Assembly: GCA_031256035.1 (NCBI GenBank)
Contig: JAIRRJ010000051.1
Location: 1 to 32,032 of the forward strand
Length of the DNA: 32,032 nucleotides
Source of the DNA: Treponema sp.
GTDB taxonomy: Bacteria > Spirochaetota > Spirochaetia > Treponematales > Breznakiellaceae
Reading direction: 5' to 3'
The notes under the pieces are model-generated. The model was not told the origin of the DNA. It did not search any database and saw only the letters and a list, made by a program, of their open reading frames with translations. Shown here piece after piece: positions 9,069 through 16,585 of the stretch (position 1 is the stretch's first letter; every line of letters starts with the position of its first letter). A program made the translations under genes and the position numbers.

Positions 9069-9802
9069 TTCGCCTCTCCCGTAACAGTTTCAAAATGTTT
9101 TTGGATTTCCGGCTCTCCGGGGGCAATGTCAAGCGCCCTTCGCAGCCATGTCCTGGCCTCGATTAATTCGCCGCTGCGATAGTATGCCCAGCCGAGAGAA
9201 TCAAGGTATGCTGCGCTTTGAGGCTTGGAGTCAACAGCTTTTTTGCAGAGTCTTAACCCCCTCATTACGTCAAGTCTTGTGTCGGCAAGAATAAACCCCA
9301 TGCTGTTCATGGCGGTTAAATTATTCGAATCAATTTCGAGGGCTTTTTCATAAAGCTCTATGGCGTTCTTATTCTGCTTTTGAGTCCATGCGGCATAGGC
9401 AAGCGTATTGTAAAGCATGGGCGATTCAAACCCGCTGCTTTGCAGTTTTTTTAATTCAAATTCAGCCATCTTGATGCGCCTTGTAACAACATAGACATAG
9501 GCAAGCATCATACGGCACTGGAAAATACGGTAAATGTTGTTGCCTGTTGTAACAACCTGTTCCAGAAAGTTAAGCGCTTCATCGTACTGCTTAAGTTTCG
9601 TATAACAAAGACCAAGGTAATAAGTCAGCTCCATCCGCTCATCCTCGGTTAAATCTTTTGTTTCTTTTGACAAAAAAACCTTTAAGGCTTTGTCAAAATG
9701 TTTTCCCCTGTAAAGACGGATTCCATCCAGAAATTTATCACTTACGCGGCTGGGGTCTTCGCTGTCAATTTTCGGCGTTTTCTCACCGCCTTGATCCGCC
9801 AT
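9065..9802 (-). CDS. TPR-repeat protein
   Basis: 245 aa with no signal peptide or membrane segment, so probably cytoplasmic. ATG 9802 sits behind a strong GGAGG. From about residue 30 to the end it is made of roughly six tetratricopeptide units: KALKVFLSKETKDL, MELTYYLGLCYTKLKQYDEA, PMLYNTLAYAAWTQKQNKNA, NLTAMNSMGFILADTRLDVM, AAYLDSLGWAYYRSGELIEA, each with the usual small/aromatic spacing. TPR solenoids mediate protein-protein contacts and no catalytic residues are seen. It starts 12 bp after surE and overlaps the secreted NHL/TPR gene by 4 bp. The tight coupling with a TPR-bearing partner suggests the two act together, but the process is not identifiable. Confidence 0.88.
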   Translation of the reverse strand: MADQGGEKTPKIDSEDPSRVSDKFLDGIRLYRGKHFDKALKVFLSKETKDLTEDERMELTYYLGLCYTKLKQYDEALNFLEQVVTTGNNIYRIFQCRMMLAYVYVVTRRIKMAEFELKKLQSSGFESPMLYNTLAYAAWTQKQNKNAIELYEKALEIDSNNLTAMNSMGFILADTRLDVMRGLRLCKKAVDSKPQSAAYLDSLGWAYYRSGELIEARTWLRRALDIAPGEPEIQKHFETVTGEAK

Positions 9803-9814
9803 CCGGCCTCCTCC

Positions 9815-10567
9815 CTATCCCAAAAAAACACCAGGCTGGCACATAATTACACTGAGCGCCGCGTTATTTTTTAAGACTTCATCCCAGTCTGAACCGGCTT
9901 CAGGTATATTTTCAACCTTCCCGGGATCGGCAAAACAGTACAGACTGCCGTCCGGGGCAAAATAATTCTCTATCCGATCATTATAATACCGTTTTGCCGG
10001 AAAAGCGGGAACAAGGGCGGAAATAAACCCGGTATTGGGGAAATTGATATTAACAAAAGCGCCCGGTTTCCAAAATCCTTTCATTTCTTCAAGCCTTTCT
10101 GTAATAAAAGATATGACCGGCGGCCATTGCCATTCTTTATCGTTTTCAACCAGAGAAAAAGCCACAGAAGAAATACCGATCAGGCTTCCCTGCCTGGCGG
10201 CAGCCGCCGTTCCCGAATAGACAATGTCGGTCCCCAAATTTGCGCCCGCGTTAATTCCCGATAAAATCAAATCCGGCCCGTTATCAAGGTTAATTCCGGT
10301 AACACCGGCAACGCACAACTGCGGAATTCCTCCCAAAAGAGCAGTTATTACGCAATCTACCGGAGTCCCGCTGCAAGACCATGTGTCTTTTTCAATTTCG
10401 GTTAATTTGCATGGTTCATTTAAGAAAGAAATTGAATGTGAACTGCCGGAGCGGTTTTTATCGGGGGCAACCACGAATATGCTATGCCCGGCTTTTCTAA
10501 GGGCGGCAGCCAAGAGAAATAACCCCGGTGAAGTAATTCCATCATCATTAGTCAACAGTATCCGCAT
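9815..10567 (-). CDS. surE: 5'/3'-nucleotidase SurE
   Basis: A 250-aa enzyme of the usual SurE length. The N-terminal MRILLTNDDGI carries the metal-binding DD pair, followed by SGSSHSISF (about residue 41), GTPVDCV (about 67) and the metal-ligand segment SGINAGANLGTDIVYSGT (about 104-121), all typical of the family. SurE removes phosphate from nucleoside 5'- and 3'-monophosphates and can cleave short polyphosphate, and it acts in stationary-phase survival in several bacteria. ATG 10567 follows a GAGGGG stretch closely. It sits 9 bp after the GHMP-kinase gene and 12 bp before the TPR gene, inside one minus-strand operon. Confidence 0.97.
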   Translation of the reverse strand: MRILLTNDDGITSPGLFLLAAALRKAGHSIFVVAPDKNRSGSSHSISFLNEPCKLTEIEKDTWSCSGTPVDCVITALLGGIPQLCVAGVTGINLDNGPDLILSGINAGANLGTDIVYSGTAAAARQGSLIGISSVAFSLVENDKEWQWPPVISFITERLEEMKGFWKPGAFVNINFPNTGFISALVPAFPAKRYYNDRIENYFAPDGSLYCFADPGKVENIPEAGSDWDEVLKNNAALSVIMCQPGVFLG

Positions 10568-10576
10568 AGCCCCTCT

Positions 10577-11740
10577 CTATCCCGGTATGATTTTGGCTCC
10601 ACTGGCAAGTTTTATTTCGTATATTACCGGACGGAAACCGAAAATACGCTCGTATTCTTCAAGCCGTTTTTTGTATTCATCCGCCAGTTCCTTGCGGATA
10701 ATGGTATATGTGCAGCCGCCGAACCCCTGGCCGGTCATACGGCAGCCTGCGACGCCTTCCAGTTCCTGCGCTCTTTTGACAAGCCAGTCAATTTCCGGGC
10801 AGCTGATTTCATAGAGATCACGCAAACCCTCATGGGAATGAAAAATAATTTTTGACAGGGAAGCAAGGTCGCGGCGTTCCAGAGCGTCGCAGGCGTCATA
10901 CACCCTGCGTATTTCTTCGACCATGTACATACTCCTGCGCCGTATCTGCTCCGGAAAATCACCTAACGCCTCAAGAAGATCCGCAGAGGCAAAGTCCTTA
11001 AAGCTGACCCCATCGTACTTCTGCGAAAGTAGTTCAAGGCCTTTCAACGTGTCGGTTTTTCGAGCGGAAAGTTCGGCTTCTGCACCCAGCCGCGGAACGC
11101 GGGAATCAATCAGCAGTATTCTGAAACGCGATAGAGGGGATTTGATTTTTTTCACTTCACCGGCGGATACATCAATAAAAAGAAATTGATCCTTTCGCGC
11201 TAAAAGGCATACCTGATAATCGGCAAGGGACGCCGTACTGCCGCAGAATGTTTCATGCGCCTCTTTTAGCTTTTGCGCCAAATCCATGTCATTGATTTGG
11301 GCGCGAAGAAGGCTGCGCAGCGCAACAGCGGCGGCTGTTTCCATGGCAGTTGATGAAGAAAGTTCCACATTTTGGGGAATGTCCCCGCAAACGGAAAAAT
11401 TTAAGCCTTTCATGGAGCAACCCAGCTCCAGAAATACGGATATTGCTGTTTTAAGGTAATTAGCCCAGCGATCTTCGCGTCTGTATTTTAAGTTTGCAAG
11501 GGTACTTCGTTTCCGTTCGCCCAAATCAGCGGCATAAAAACGAAAGGAATTGTCCTTTCTTGGGCTGATTGACACCTTTATATAACGATCTATTGCCGCA
11601 GAAAGAAGCAAACTGGCATCAACTTCACTTTGATCCCCCAAAAAACGAACGCTGCCCGGCGCTTCGGCAGAAACAATATGAGTTGTCCGGTCAAGTTCCA
11701 GCTGATATTCACCTCGATGAATTTGACCGATACCCAGCAT
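10577..11740 (-). CDS. GHMP kinase of the galactokinase family, divergent sugar-binding motif
   Basis: 387 aa from ATG 11740, preceded by GAGG with 6-nt spacing; an in-frame GTG at 11752 lacks such a site. Numbering below is from that GTG. Galactokinase layout is recognisable: motif 1 APGSVRFLGDQSEVD (31-45), the ATP-binding LSSSTAMETA (131-140), a conserved aspartate D178 that aligns with the catalytic Asp of GalK, and CRMTGQGFGGC near the C-terminus. Motif 1 is unusual. GalK has PGR and GEHTDY; here the catalytic Arg is Ser34 and the galactose-contacting Glu/His/Asp are Asp/Gln/Glu. It is therefore either a kinase for another sugar or a non-catalytic member. A possible promoter lies at 11791-11819. 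It heads the operon with surE, the TPR gene and the NHL gene. Confidence 0.8.
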   Translation of the reverse strand: MLGIGQIHRGEYQLELDRTTHIVSAEAPGSVRFLGDQSEVDASLLLSAAIDRYIKVSISPRKDNSFRFYAADLGERKRSTLANLKYRREDRWANYLKTAISVFLELGCSMKGLNFSVCGDIPQNVELSSSTAMETAAAVALRSLLRAQINDMDLAQKLKEAHETFCGSTASLADYQVCLLARKDQFLFIDVSAGEVKKIKSPLSRFRILLIDSRVPRLGAEAELSARKTDTLKGLELLSQKYDGVSFKDFASADLLEALGDFPEQIRRRSMYMVEEIRRVYDACDALERRDLASLSKIIFHSHEGLRDLYEISCPEIDWLVKRAQELEGVAGCRMTGQGFGGCTYTIIRKELADEYKKRLEEYERIFGFRPVIYEIKLASGAKIIPG

Positions 11741-11790
11741 TAAAAACCTCACATTTTGTATAAAAAGTATCCGATCAGGAACTTTTTCAT

Positions 11791-11819
11791 ATATTATCAG
11801 CAGAATTTGAATTATTCAA
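11791..11819 (-). promoter_or_regulatory. Probable promoter of the galactokinase-family/surE operon
   Basis: TTGAAT (11819-11814), a 17-nt spacer, then TAATAT (11796-11791) on the minus strand. The transcript would start near 11784 and carry a leader of about 45 nt to the ATG at 11740. Both boxes deviate slightly from the sigma-70 consensus. Confidence 0.4.
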
Positions 11820-11879
11820 TGGAAGATATTTGGAATAAATGGAGGATTTTATTGACGAACGAAGCGAGTGAGGAAACGT

Positions 11880-11945
11880 CGTACCAGAGGTACGTGGGTT
11901 TAGTACCCTTCATTCCATGTACAACAGCGTTAAGCACACAAGGGA
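11880..11945 (-). repeat. Stem-loop cluster with weak attC-like features after the permease gene
   Basis: Just past the permease stop, the minus strand reads GCTTAACGC (11945-11937). It then has a weak GGGT/ACCC pair and a perfect hairpin CGTACC-TCT-GGTACG (11894-11880). The TAAC box plus the hairpin resembles the palindromes at 27.8 and 28.8 kb; the hairpin shares the pattern ACC-3 nt-GGT with the one at 27811-27819. No clear GTTRRRY partner box is seen. An intrinsic terminator is unlikely because no T-run follows. The rest of 11756-11955 holds the promoter and no other gene. Confidence 0.3.
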
Positions 11946-11955
11946 GAATGAGGAA

Positions 11956-12792
11956 TTACTGTGGATGTTGTCGTACAGCGGGTTTATTAACCAAAATCAA
12001 TGCAATCAACGTACAAACATACGGGAAAATAAAGACAAAATCGGCAGGTATTTTCCATAAACCCTGCGCGTATATCGAAAACGCTTCGGCGAGCGCGAAT
12101 ATAAAGGCGGCGGCAAGGATGCCATGTGGTTTTTTTCCTCCAAGGAAAATAATGACGAGCGCAATCCAGCCCCTGCCGGAGGACATTCCCGGCACAAACG
12201 CTCCAAGGTTAAGGCTTAAAAACGAACCGCCGATTCCGCAGCAAATGCCGCAGATCAACAGCGCGGCAATCTGATAATCTTGCGGATTTATTCCGAGGGA
12301 GGCAAGAGAGGCAGAGTTTTTTTCACATGCCCGCAGTCTGTAACCAAATGGAGTTTTGTAAATTACTGTCCACAATATCACAAGCAAAAAAAGCGCTGCG
12401 AATGGATAAATATCAGGAGAAGTAAACTGATGCTGCGATACAATCACGCCCTTAGACTTAAATATTTTACCGGAAAGAAGCACGGTAATACCTGTTGATA
12501 ACAGGTTTACTGCTAGGCCTGCGATAAACACATTCGCGCGGAGTTTGAAGGCGGCAAATGCGTGGAGGCATGAAAGGGCGAGAGAAGAGGCAATGGCGGC
12601 TAACACTGCGGCAATAAAACTCCCGGTAAAATAAAACACCGCCATAGCGGAAAATGCGCCGATAAGAAGCAGCCCCTCAAGAGCAATGTTTAAGGTTCCC
12701 GCAAGCGCGGGGAAAAGACCCCCGGCTGCGGCGAACAACAGGGGAGTCATTATGGTGAGTGAACTGCGGAGGACGGGAAGAAAGTTTCTCAT
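11956..12792 (-). CDS. ABC transporter permease, nucleoside/simple-sugar type (PnrE/YufQ-like)
   Basis: 278 aa, almost wholly hydrophobic with about 8 membrane segments. The family signature region appears near residues 20-45 (AGGLFPALAGTLNIALEGLL: the LxNIALEG motif of this permease class) and again around 195-215 (LGAFVPGMSSGRGWIALVII). It forms one half of the membrane channel for an imported nucleoside or related solute. The start overlaps the stop of the previous permease (ATGA). Last gene of the BMP lipoprotein-ATPase-permease-permease set, matching the pnrA-pnrC-pnrD-pnrE order of T. pallidum (pnrB is absent). Confidence 0.9.
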   Translation of the reverse strand: MRNFLPVLRSSLTIMTPLLFAAAGGLFPALAGTLNIALEGLLLIGAFSAMAVFYFTGSFIAAVLAAIASSLALSCLHAFAAFKLRANVFIAGLAVNLLSTGITVLLSGKIFKSKGVIVSQHQFTSPDIYPFAALFLLVILWTVIYKTPFGYRLRACEKNSASLASLGINPQDYQIAALLICGICCGIGGSFLSLNLGAFVPGMSSGRGWIALVIIFLGGKKPHGILAAAFIFALAEAFSIYAQGLWKIPADFVFIFPYVCTLIALILVNKPAVRQHPQ

Positions 12793-13865
12793 TTCCGCCT
12801 CCTTCGCGCAAAAACATTTCTTAATAGCAGGCTTGTGGCAAGAAAGAAAATGACAGCCTGCACGATTGAAACAACTTCAAAAGTCATTTCCGTGTTTTGC
12901 ATAGCGATCCTTCCCCCAGCGCTGAGCCATGCAAAGAAGATGGCGGCAGGTATTATTGCGGGAGGGAAAAAACCGGCAATCAGCGCGACCGCAAGCCCGT
13001 TCCAGCCAAGCCCCGCGGAAAATTCTTTTATCACCGCATAATAAGTTCCCAATACCGCAAGGCTGCCGGCAAGTCCGTAAAAGCCGCCTGAAATAAACAT
13101 TGCCAGCACTGTATTGCCCTTTACATTGATTCCTCCGTAACGCGCAAATATTTCGTTGTTACCCGCCATCCGCAGTTCATAGCCTTTTTTTGTTTTAGCA
13201 AGAAAATAGTGAACAATGATTACAGAAGCTATCGCGATAAAAGCTGCCGCGCTTAAATTGGACGGTTTCAAAATCAGCGGAAGCCTTAGAGCAGGCGTAA
13301 TCTTTCTTGTGGATTGAAGTGATGTTTCTGGATCGAGGAAGGGACCTGTAGCAAGATAATTTACAACAGGGATTACCGCATTGGAAAGCAGGAATGTAGA
13401 TATTAGCTCGTTTGTGTTCCACCTTGCCTTGCAAAATCCGCAGAATGCAGCTAACGCCCCGGCAGAAATAAAACCCGCAAGAACGGCAATGACACTTCCG
13501 GCAGCTCCCATGCGTGAAAGAGACAAGGCCGTTATTGCCGAGGTAAAAGCGCCGAAGTACACTTGTCCTTCTCCGCCAAGGTTAAGGCTTCCCGACTTGA
13601 CTGCAATCGTTATTCCCAACGCTCCAAGGACGAGGGGTATTGCGGCATTCAGCATATTTCCGAAACCGTAAATATTCCTGAAAGGGCCAAGGAAGAAAAA
13701 ATAAAGAGTTTTTCCGGGATTAACACTGAGCAGGAGGACAAGGGCGACCAATACCAACAGCGATATGGCGGGGATAATCAGTATGCCCGGTGAAAAAGTC
13801 CCTGAATGCGCTATACCTTCGAGCCTGTCAGGGAAATTCGCTTCGGGGGGCGCCTGTTTTTTCAA
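12789..13865 (-). CDS. ABC transporter permease, nucleoside/simple-sugar type (PnrD/YufP-like)
   Basis: About 358 aa from TTG 13865. This start is chosen because GGGAGG lies 5 nt upstream and TTG overlaps the ATPase stop (ATTGA); an ATG at 13889 in the same frame has no ribosome-binding site and would extend 28 bp into the ATPase gene. About ten hydrophobic segments are seen. AVKSGSLNLGGEGQVYFGAF is the NLGGEG signature of this permease subfamily, and NPGKTLYFFFLGPF near the N-terminus is also typical. Partner of the downstream permease, which overlaps by 4 bp; together they form the transmembrane pore of the importer. Confidence 0.91.
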   Translation of the reverse strand: MKKQAPPEANFPDRLEGIAHSGTFSPGILIIPAISLLVLVALVLLLSVNPGKTLYFFFLGPFRNIYGFGNMLNAAIPLVLGALGITIAVKSGSLNLGGEGQVYFGAFTSAITALSLSRMGAAGSVIAVLAGFISAGALAAFCGFCKARWNTNELISTFLLSNAVIPVVNYLATGPFLDPETSLQSTRKITPALRLPLILKPSNLSAAAFIAIASVIIVHYFLAKTKKGYELRMAGNNEIFARYGGINVKGNTVLAMFISGGFYGLAGSLAVLGTYYAVIKEFSAGLGWNGLAVALIAGFFPPAIIPAAIFFAWLSAGGRIAMQNTEMTFEVVSIVQAVIFFLATSLLLRNVFARRRRK

Positions 13866-15448
13866 TCCGACCTCCCAAGCTGCATACAATCTGTTATTGC
13901 TTTTTTAACTGCCAGATCACCGTTGACAAAAACTCCGGCAATTTTCCCTCTGTACATCACCATTATCCTGTCCGCACATTCTGTTATTTCATCAAGGTTA
14001 GTTGAAATTATAATAATCGCCGCGCCTTTTTCTTTCAGCCTTGTCATTTCTTCCATAACTAAACGGCTTGACGCGATGTCCAGCCCCCATGATGGTTCGC
14101 AAAGAACAATATAATCCTTAAACCAGTCGATTTCCCGCGCAAGAATCAGTTTTTGAAGATTACCGCCTGAAAGAAAAGCCGCCTTTGCTTCATCCCATCC
14201 TTTTATATTATAGCCGGAGGCAAGCACTTTTGAGAATTCATTTATTTTTTTATTGTTAAGAAAAATACCGTTCAGGAATTCACCACGGCGGTTAATTATC
14301 ATATTTTCATGTACTGACGCTTCCCCGGCGCTGCCCACCCTCAGCCTGTCTGTGGGAACATAAGCCATTCCGCATCTGCGCAGGCGGCGGATGCTAAAAC
14401 GAGTGATGTCCTTTTCCCTGTGCATAATTTTTCCTGATGAAGGATGAAGGAAGCCGCCAAGAACCGCCTCCAGCACCCCAAGCCCGTTGCCGCCGACCCC
14501 TGTAAACCCAAGTATTTCTCCGCTTCCCACTCTAAATGAGACATTGTCCAGCAAAGGTTGTTTTTGCCCCTTGCGCATGACGGTAATATTTTCAAAAGCA
14601 AGAACCGGCATTGCTGAATGTTTTGCCGGTATCCGCGCAGGAGCGAAGTGAGCCTGATGAATATTTTCATGGGGAATGTATTCCCCGGTTATCATGTGCG
14701 CGATTTCGTGTACGTCAATGTCAGCGGCATCCCTGATCCCTGCTACTTCGCCCCGGCGAAGAACCGCAAGCCGGTGGCAGACTTGTTTAATTTCATGCAG
14801 CTTGTGTGTTATAAGTATCAGGGAAATCCCCGAAGCTGCAAGAGCTTTCATAGTTTTGAATAACGACAATGTTTCCTGTTCGGTAAGTATCGAAGTAGGC
14901 TCGTCAAGTATTAAAATTTTTGTATTGCGGTACAGAACACGGCATATTTCAACCTGCTGCATTTCCCCAAGCGAGAAATCTTTTACCTTACGCGTACTTT
15001 CAATTGTAAAATTATTTTTTCTGATTATTTTTTCGCTGTCACTACGCGCTCTTTCAGCGTCAAAAAAGATTCCCCATTTGCGCGGCTCTGCGCCCATCAC
15101 AATATTTTCCGCTGCTGTAAAATCGCCGAATAACGTGAAATGCTGATGCACCATGCCAATCCCCAGCTTTTTTGCGGCAAGAGGGGAGTCTATCGCCTCT
15201 TTCTTTCCGTTTATAAAAATCTCTCCGGTATCGGCAGTTTCAAGGCCGCAGAGAATCTTCATTAAAGTGGTTTTACCCGCCCCGTTTTCACCAGCAATGC
15301 AGAGAATCTCTCCCTGCCTTAAATCGAGGTTAATGTTATTGTTTGCCTTTTTCCTTCCGCCCGGATAAACTTTACTGATACCACGCAGTTTCACAGCGTG
15401 CAGTGCAACAGTGCGCAGCTCTGATGCATACTGACTGTTATCTGCCAT
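13862..15448 (-). CDS. ABC transporter ATP-binding protein with two ATPase domains (PnrC/YufO-like)
   Basis: 528 aa, two fused nucleotide-binding domains. Domain 1 has Walker A GENGAGKTT (53-61), signature SLGEMQQVEI (159-168) and Walker B ILILDEPTS (178-186). Domain 2 has the degenerate Walker A GVGGNGLG normal for the second half of the RbsA/MglA/YufO class and a good signature LSGGNLQKLILARE. It powers import through the two permeases encoded just downstream. ATG 15448 follows the BMP gene stop by 1 bp and the stop overlaps the next gene's TTG. As in relatives, only one domain is expected to hydrolyse ATP efficiently. Confidence 0.94.
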   Translation of the reverse strand: MADNSQYASELRTVALHAVKLRGISKVYPGGRKKANNNINLDLRQGEILCIAGENGAGKTTLMKILCGLETADTGEIFINGKKEAIDSPLAAKKLGIGMVHQHFTLFGDFTAAENIVMGAEPRKWGIFFDAERARSDSEKIIRKNNFTIESTRKVKDFSLGEMQQVEICRVLYRNTKILILDEPTSILTEQETLSLFKTMKALAASGISLILITHKLHEIKQVCHRLAVLRRGEVAGIRDAADIDVHEIAHMITGEYIPHENIHQAHFAPARIPAKHSAMPVLAFENITVMRKGQKQPLLDNVSFRVGSGEILGFTGVGGNGLGVLEAVLGGFLHPSSGKIMHREKDITRFSIRRLRRCGMAYVPTDRLRVGSAGEASVHENMIINRRGEFLNGIFLNNKKINEFSKVLASGYNIKGWDEAKAAFLSGGNLQKLILAREIDWFKDYIVLCEPSWGLDIASSRLVMEEMTRLKEKGAAIIIISTNLDEITECADRIMVMYRGKIAGVFVNGDLAVKKAITDCMQLGRSD

Positions 15449-15449
15449 A

Positions 15450-16472
15450 TCAGAAAGGCGGAACCGTATAACTTATACGTCCCACGCGAATATCATCCAA
15501 AAAAAGATTGAATTTTTCCCGGATAGCGGCAGGAAGGTTGTCTGTGTAGCCGGCATCATCGGAAATAAAACCCAGATAGCCTTCTTTTATCCCGACGGTC
15601 TCGGAAATGCCGTATTGAATCTTTCCTTCCAGCGCACTCTTAAGAATTTCCAACGTGAGTTTTTTCTGCTCCATGATGCCGCAGCCGGCAACAAGGCCGG
15701 GCGCGCGGTTATACTCATTTGTGTTATAGCACACGATGTAGGCGCCTCTGTCAGTCGCAGTCTTGAAAAGCCCCTGCGCCGCGCCGCCCGCAATTGATGT
15801 AAAAACATCTACGCCGGAATCCATCATGGAAGAGGCAAGTTCCGCCGCCTTATTTGCGTCCGACCATGACCCGATTACCCGGCGATCCAGTTCAATAGCA
15901 GGATCGACAAGCCTTGCGCCGTCAAGAAAACCGGGTACAATCTGTTTTGTCAAAAGCGGATATTCCTGCGCGGCAATAAAGCCGATCCGTTTTTGATTGT
16001 TTGCATGGGGCATACCGCTTGTAGTAACCAGCCCCGCAAGATACCCAAGGTAGAGAGACTGTTCATATTGATTGTAAAGGTATGTCCGTATTTGAGGATT
16101 TCCCTCGTACTGCGCGTCTACAATGATGAATTTTTGACCGGGAAATTTATTTCCCACATTGGCGCAGAGTTCCGGCAGAGACGGATTGGAACCAAGCACA
16201 ATATCATATTCGCCGGTTGAAACCATGTCAGCTAACTGCTGTTCCCATTCCGCCTGATTGAATCCGGCTTCGTATATCTTTACTTTCACGTTTTCGCTGG
16301 AAGCCGCAAATTCATGAGCGCCTTCTGCAAGCAATTCATAGGTAGGGCTTCCCGCAGTTACCCCGGTGATAAAAACCAATACAGAAAGTTTTCCGGTTTG
16401 TTCAGGCGCTTTTTTCGCCGTGCAGCCTGAGAAGGCGATACAAAAAAGCAAAAGAATGATGTGTTTTTTCAT
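15450..16472 (-). CDS. BMP-family substrate-binding lipoprotein (PnrA/BmpA-like)
   Basis: 340 aa. The N-terminus is a lipoprotein signal with lipobox FSGC (Cys17), so the mature protein is anchored to a membrane facing the periplasm. The body has the basic-membrane-protein/periplasmic-binding fold: VLVFITGVTAGSPTYELLAE at the start, DIVLGSNPSLPELCANV, VDAQYEGNPQIRTYLYNQYE, LGYLAGLVTT, GFIAAQEYPLLTKQIVPGF, and VDVFTSIAGGAAQGLFKTA, which in relatives line the ligand pocket. T. pallidum PnrA (TmpC) binds purine nucleosides; the same ligand class is likely but not proven. First gene of the importer operon, with a good promoter at 16486-16514. Confidence 0.93.
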   Translation of the reverse strand: MKKHIILLLFCIAFSGCTAKKAPEQTGKLSVLVFITGVTAGSPTYELLAEGAHEFAASSENVKVKIYEAGFNQAEWEQQLADMVSTGEYDIVLGSNPSLPELCANVGNKFPGQKFIIVDAQYEGNPQIRTYLYNQYEQSLYLGYLAGLVTTSGMPHANNQKRIGFIAAQEYPLLTKQIVPGFLDGARLVDPAIELDRRVIGSWSDANKAAELASSMMDSGVDVFTSIAGGAAQGLFKTATDRGAYIVCYNTNEYNRAPGLVAGCGIMEQKKLTLEILKSALEGKIQYGISETVGIKEGYLGFISDDAGYTDNLPAAIREKFNLFLDDIRVGRISYTVPPF

Positions 16473-16485
16473 AATATCTATGATT

Positions 16486-16514
16486 AAGATAATGAAATGG
16501 CGTATCTATGTCAA
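16486..16514 (-). promoter_or_regulatory. Promoter of the BMP/ABC importer operon
   Basis: Minus-strand TTGACA (16514-16509), 17-nt spacer, TATCTT (16491-16486). The -10 box ends 13 nt before the ATG at 16472, so the expected leader is only about 6-7 nt with no obvious Shine-Dalgarno sequence. A perfect palindrome abuts the -35 box. Confidence 0.6.
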
Positions 16515-16530
16515 GCTGGATTTATCCAGC
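16515..16530. repeat. 16-bp perfect palindrome abutting the importer -35 box (possible operator)
   Basis: GCTGGAT-TT-ATCCAGC, 7-bp arms, ends exactly where the TTGACA box begins. Placement suits a repressor or activator site. It could instead be a weak terminator for a plus-strand transcript because a T-run follows at 16538-16543, but no plus-strand gene ends here. Confidence 0.4.
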
Positions 16531-16585
16531 CAATCAGCTTTTTTGTTCAAACAATAAGTCTCTATCAGATTAAGTTTTCCTTCCT

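Noticed and set aside
11756..12274. 172-codon open frame on the plus strand
   Set aside because: Mostly antisense to the second permease gene; no motifs and no plausible start signal.
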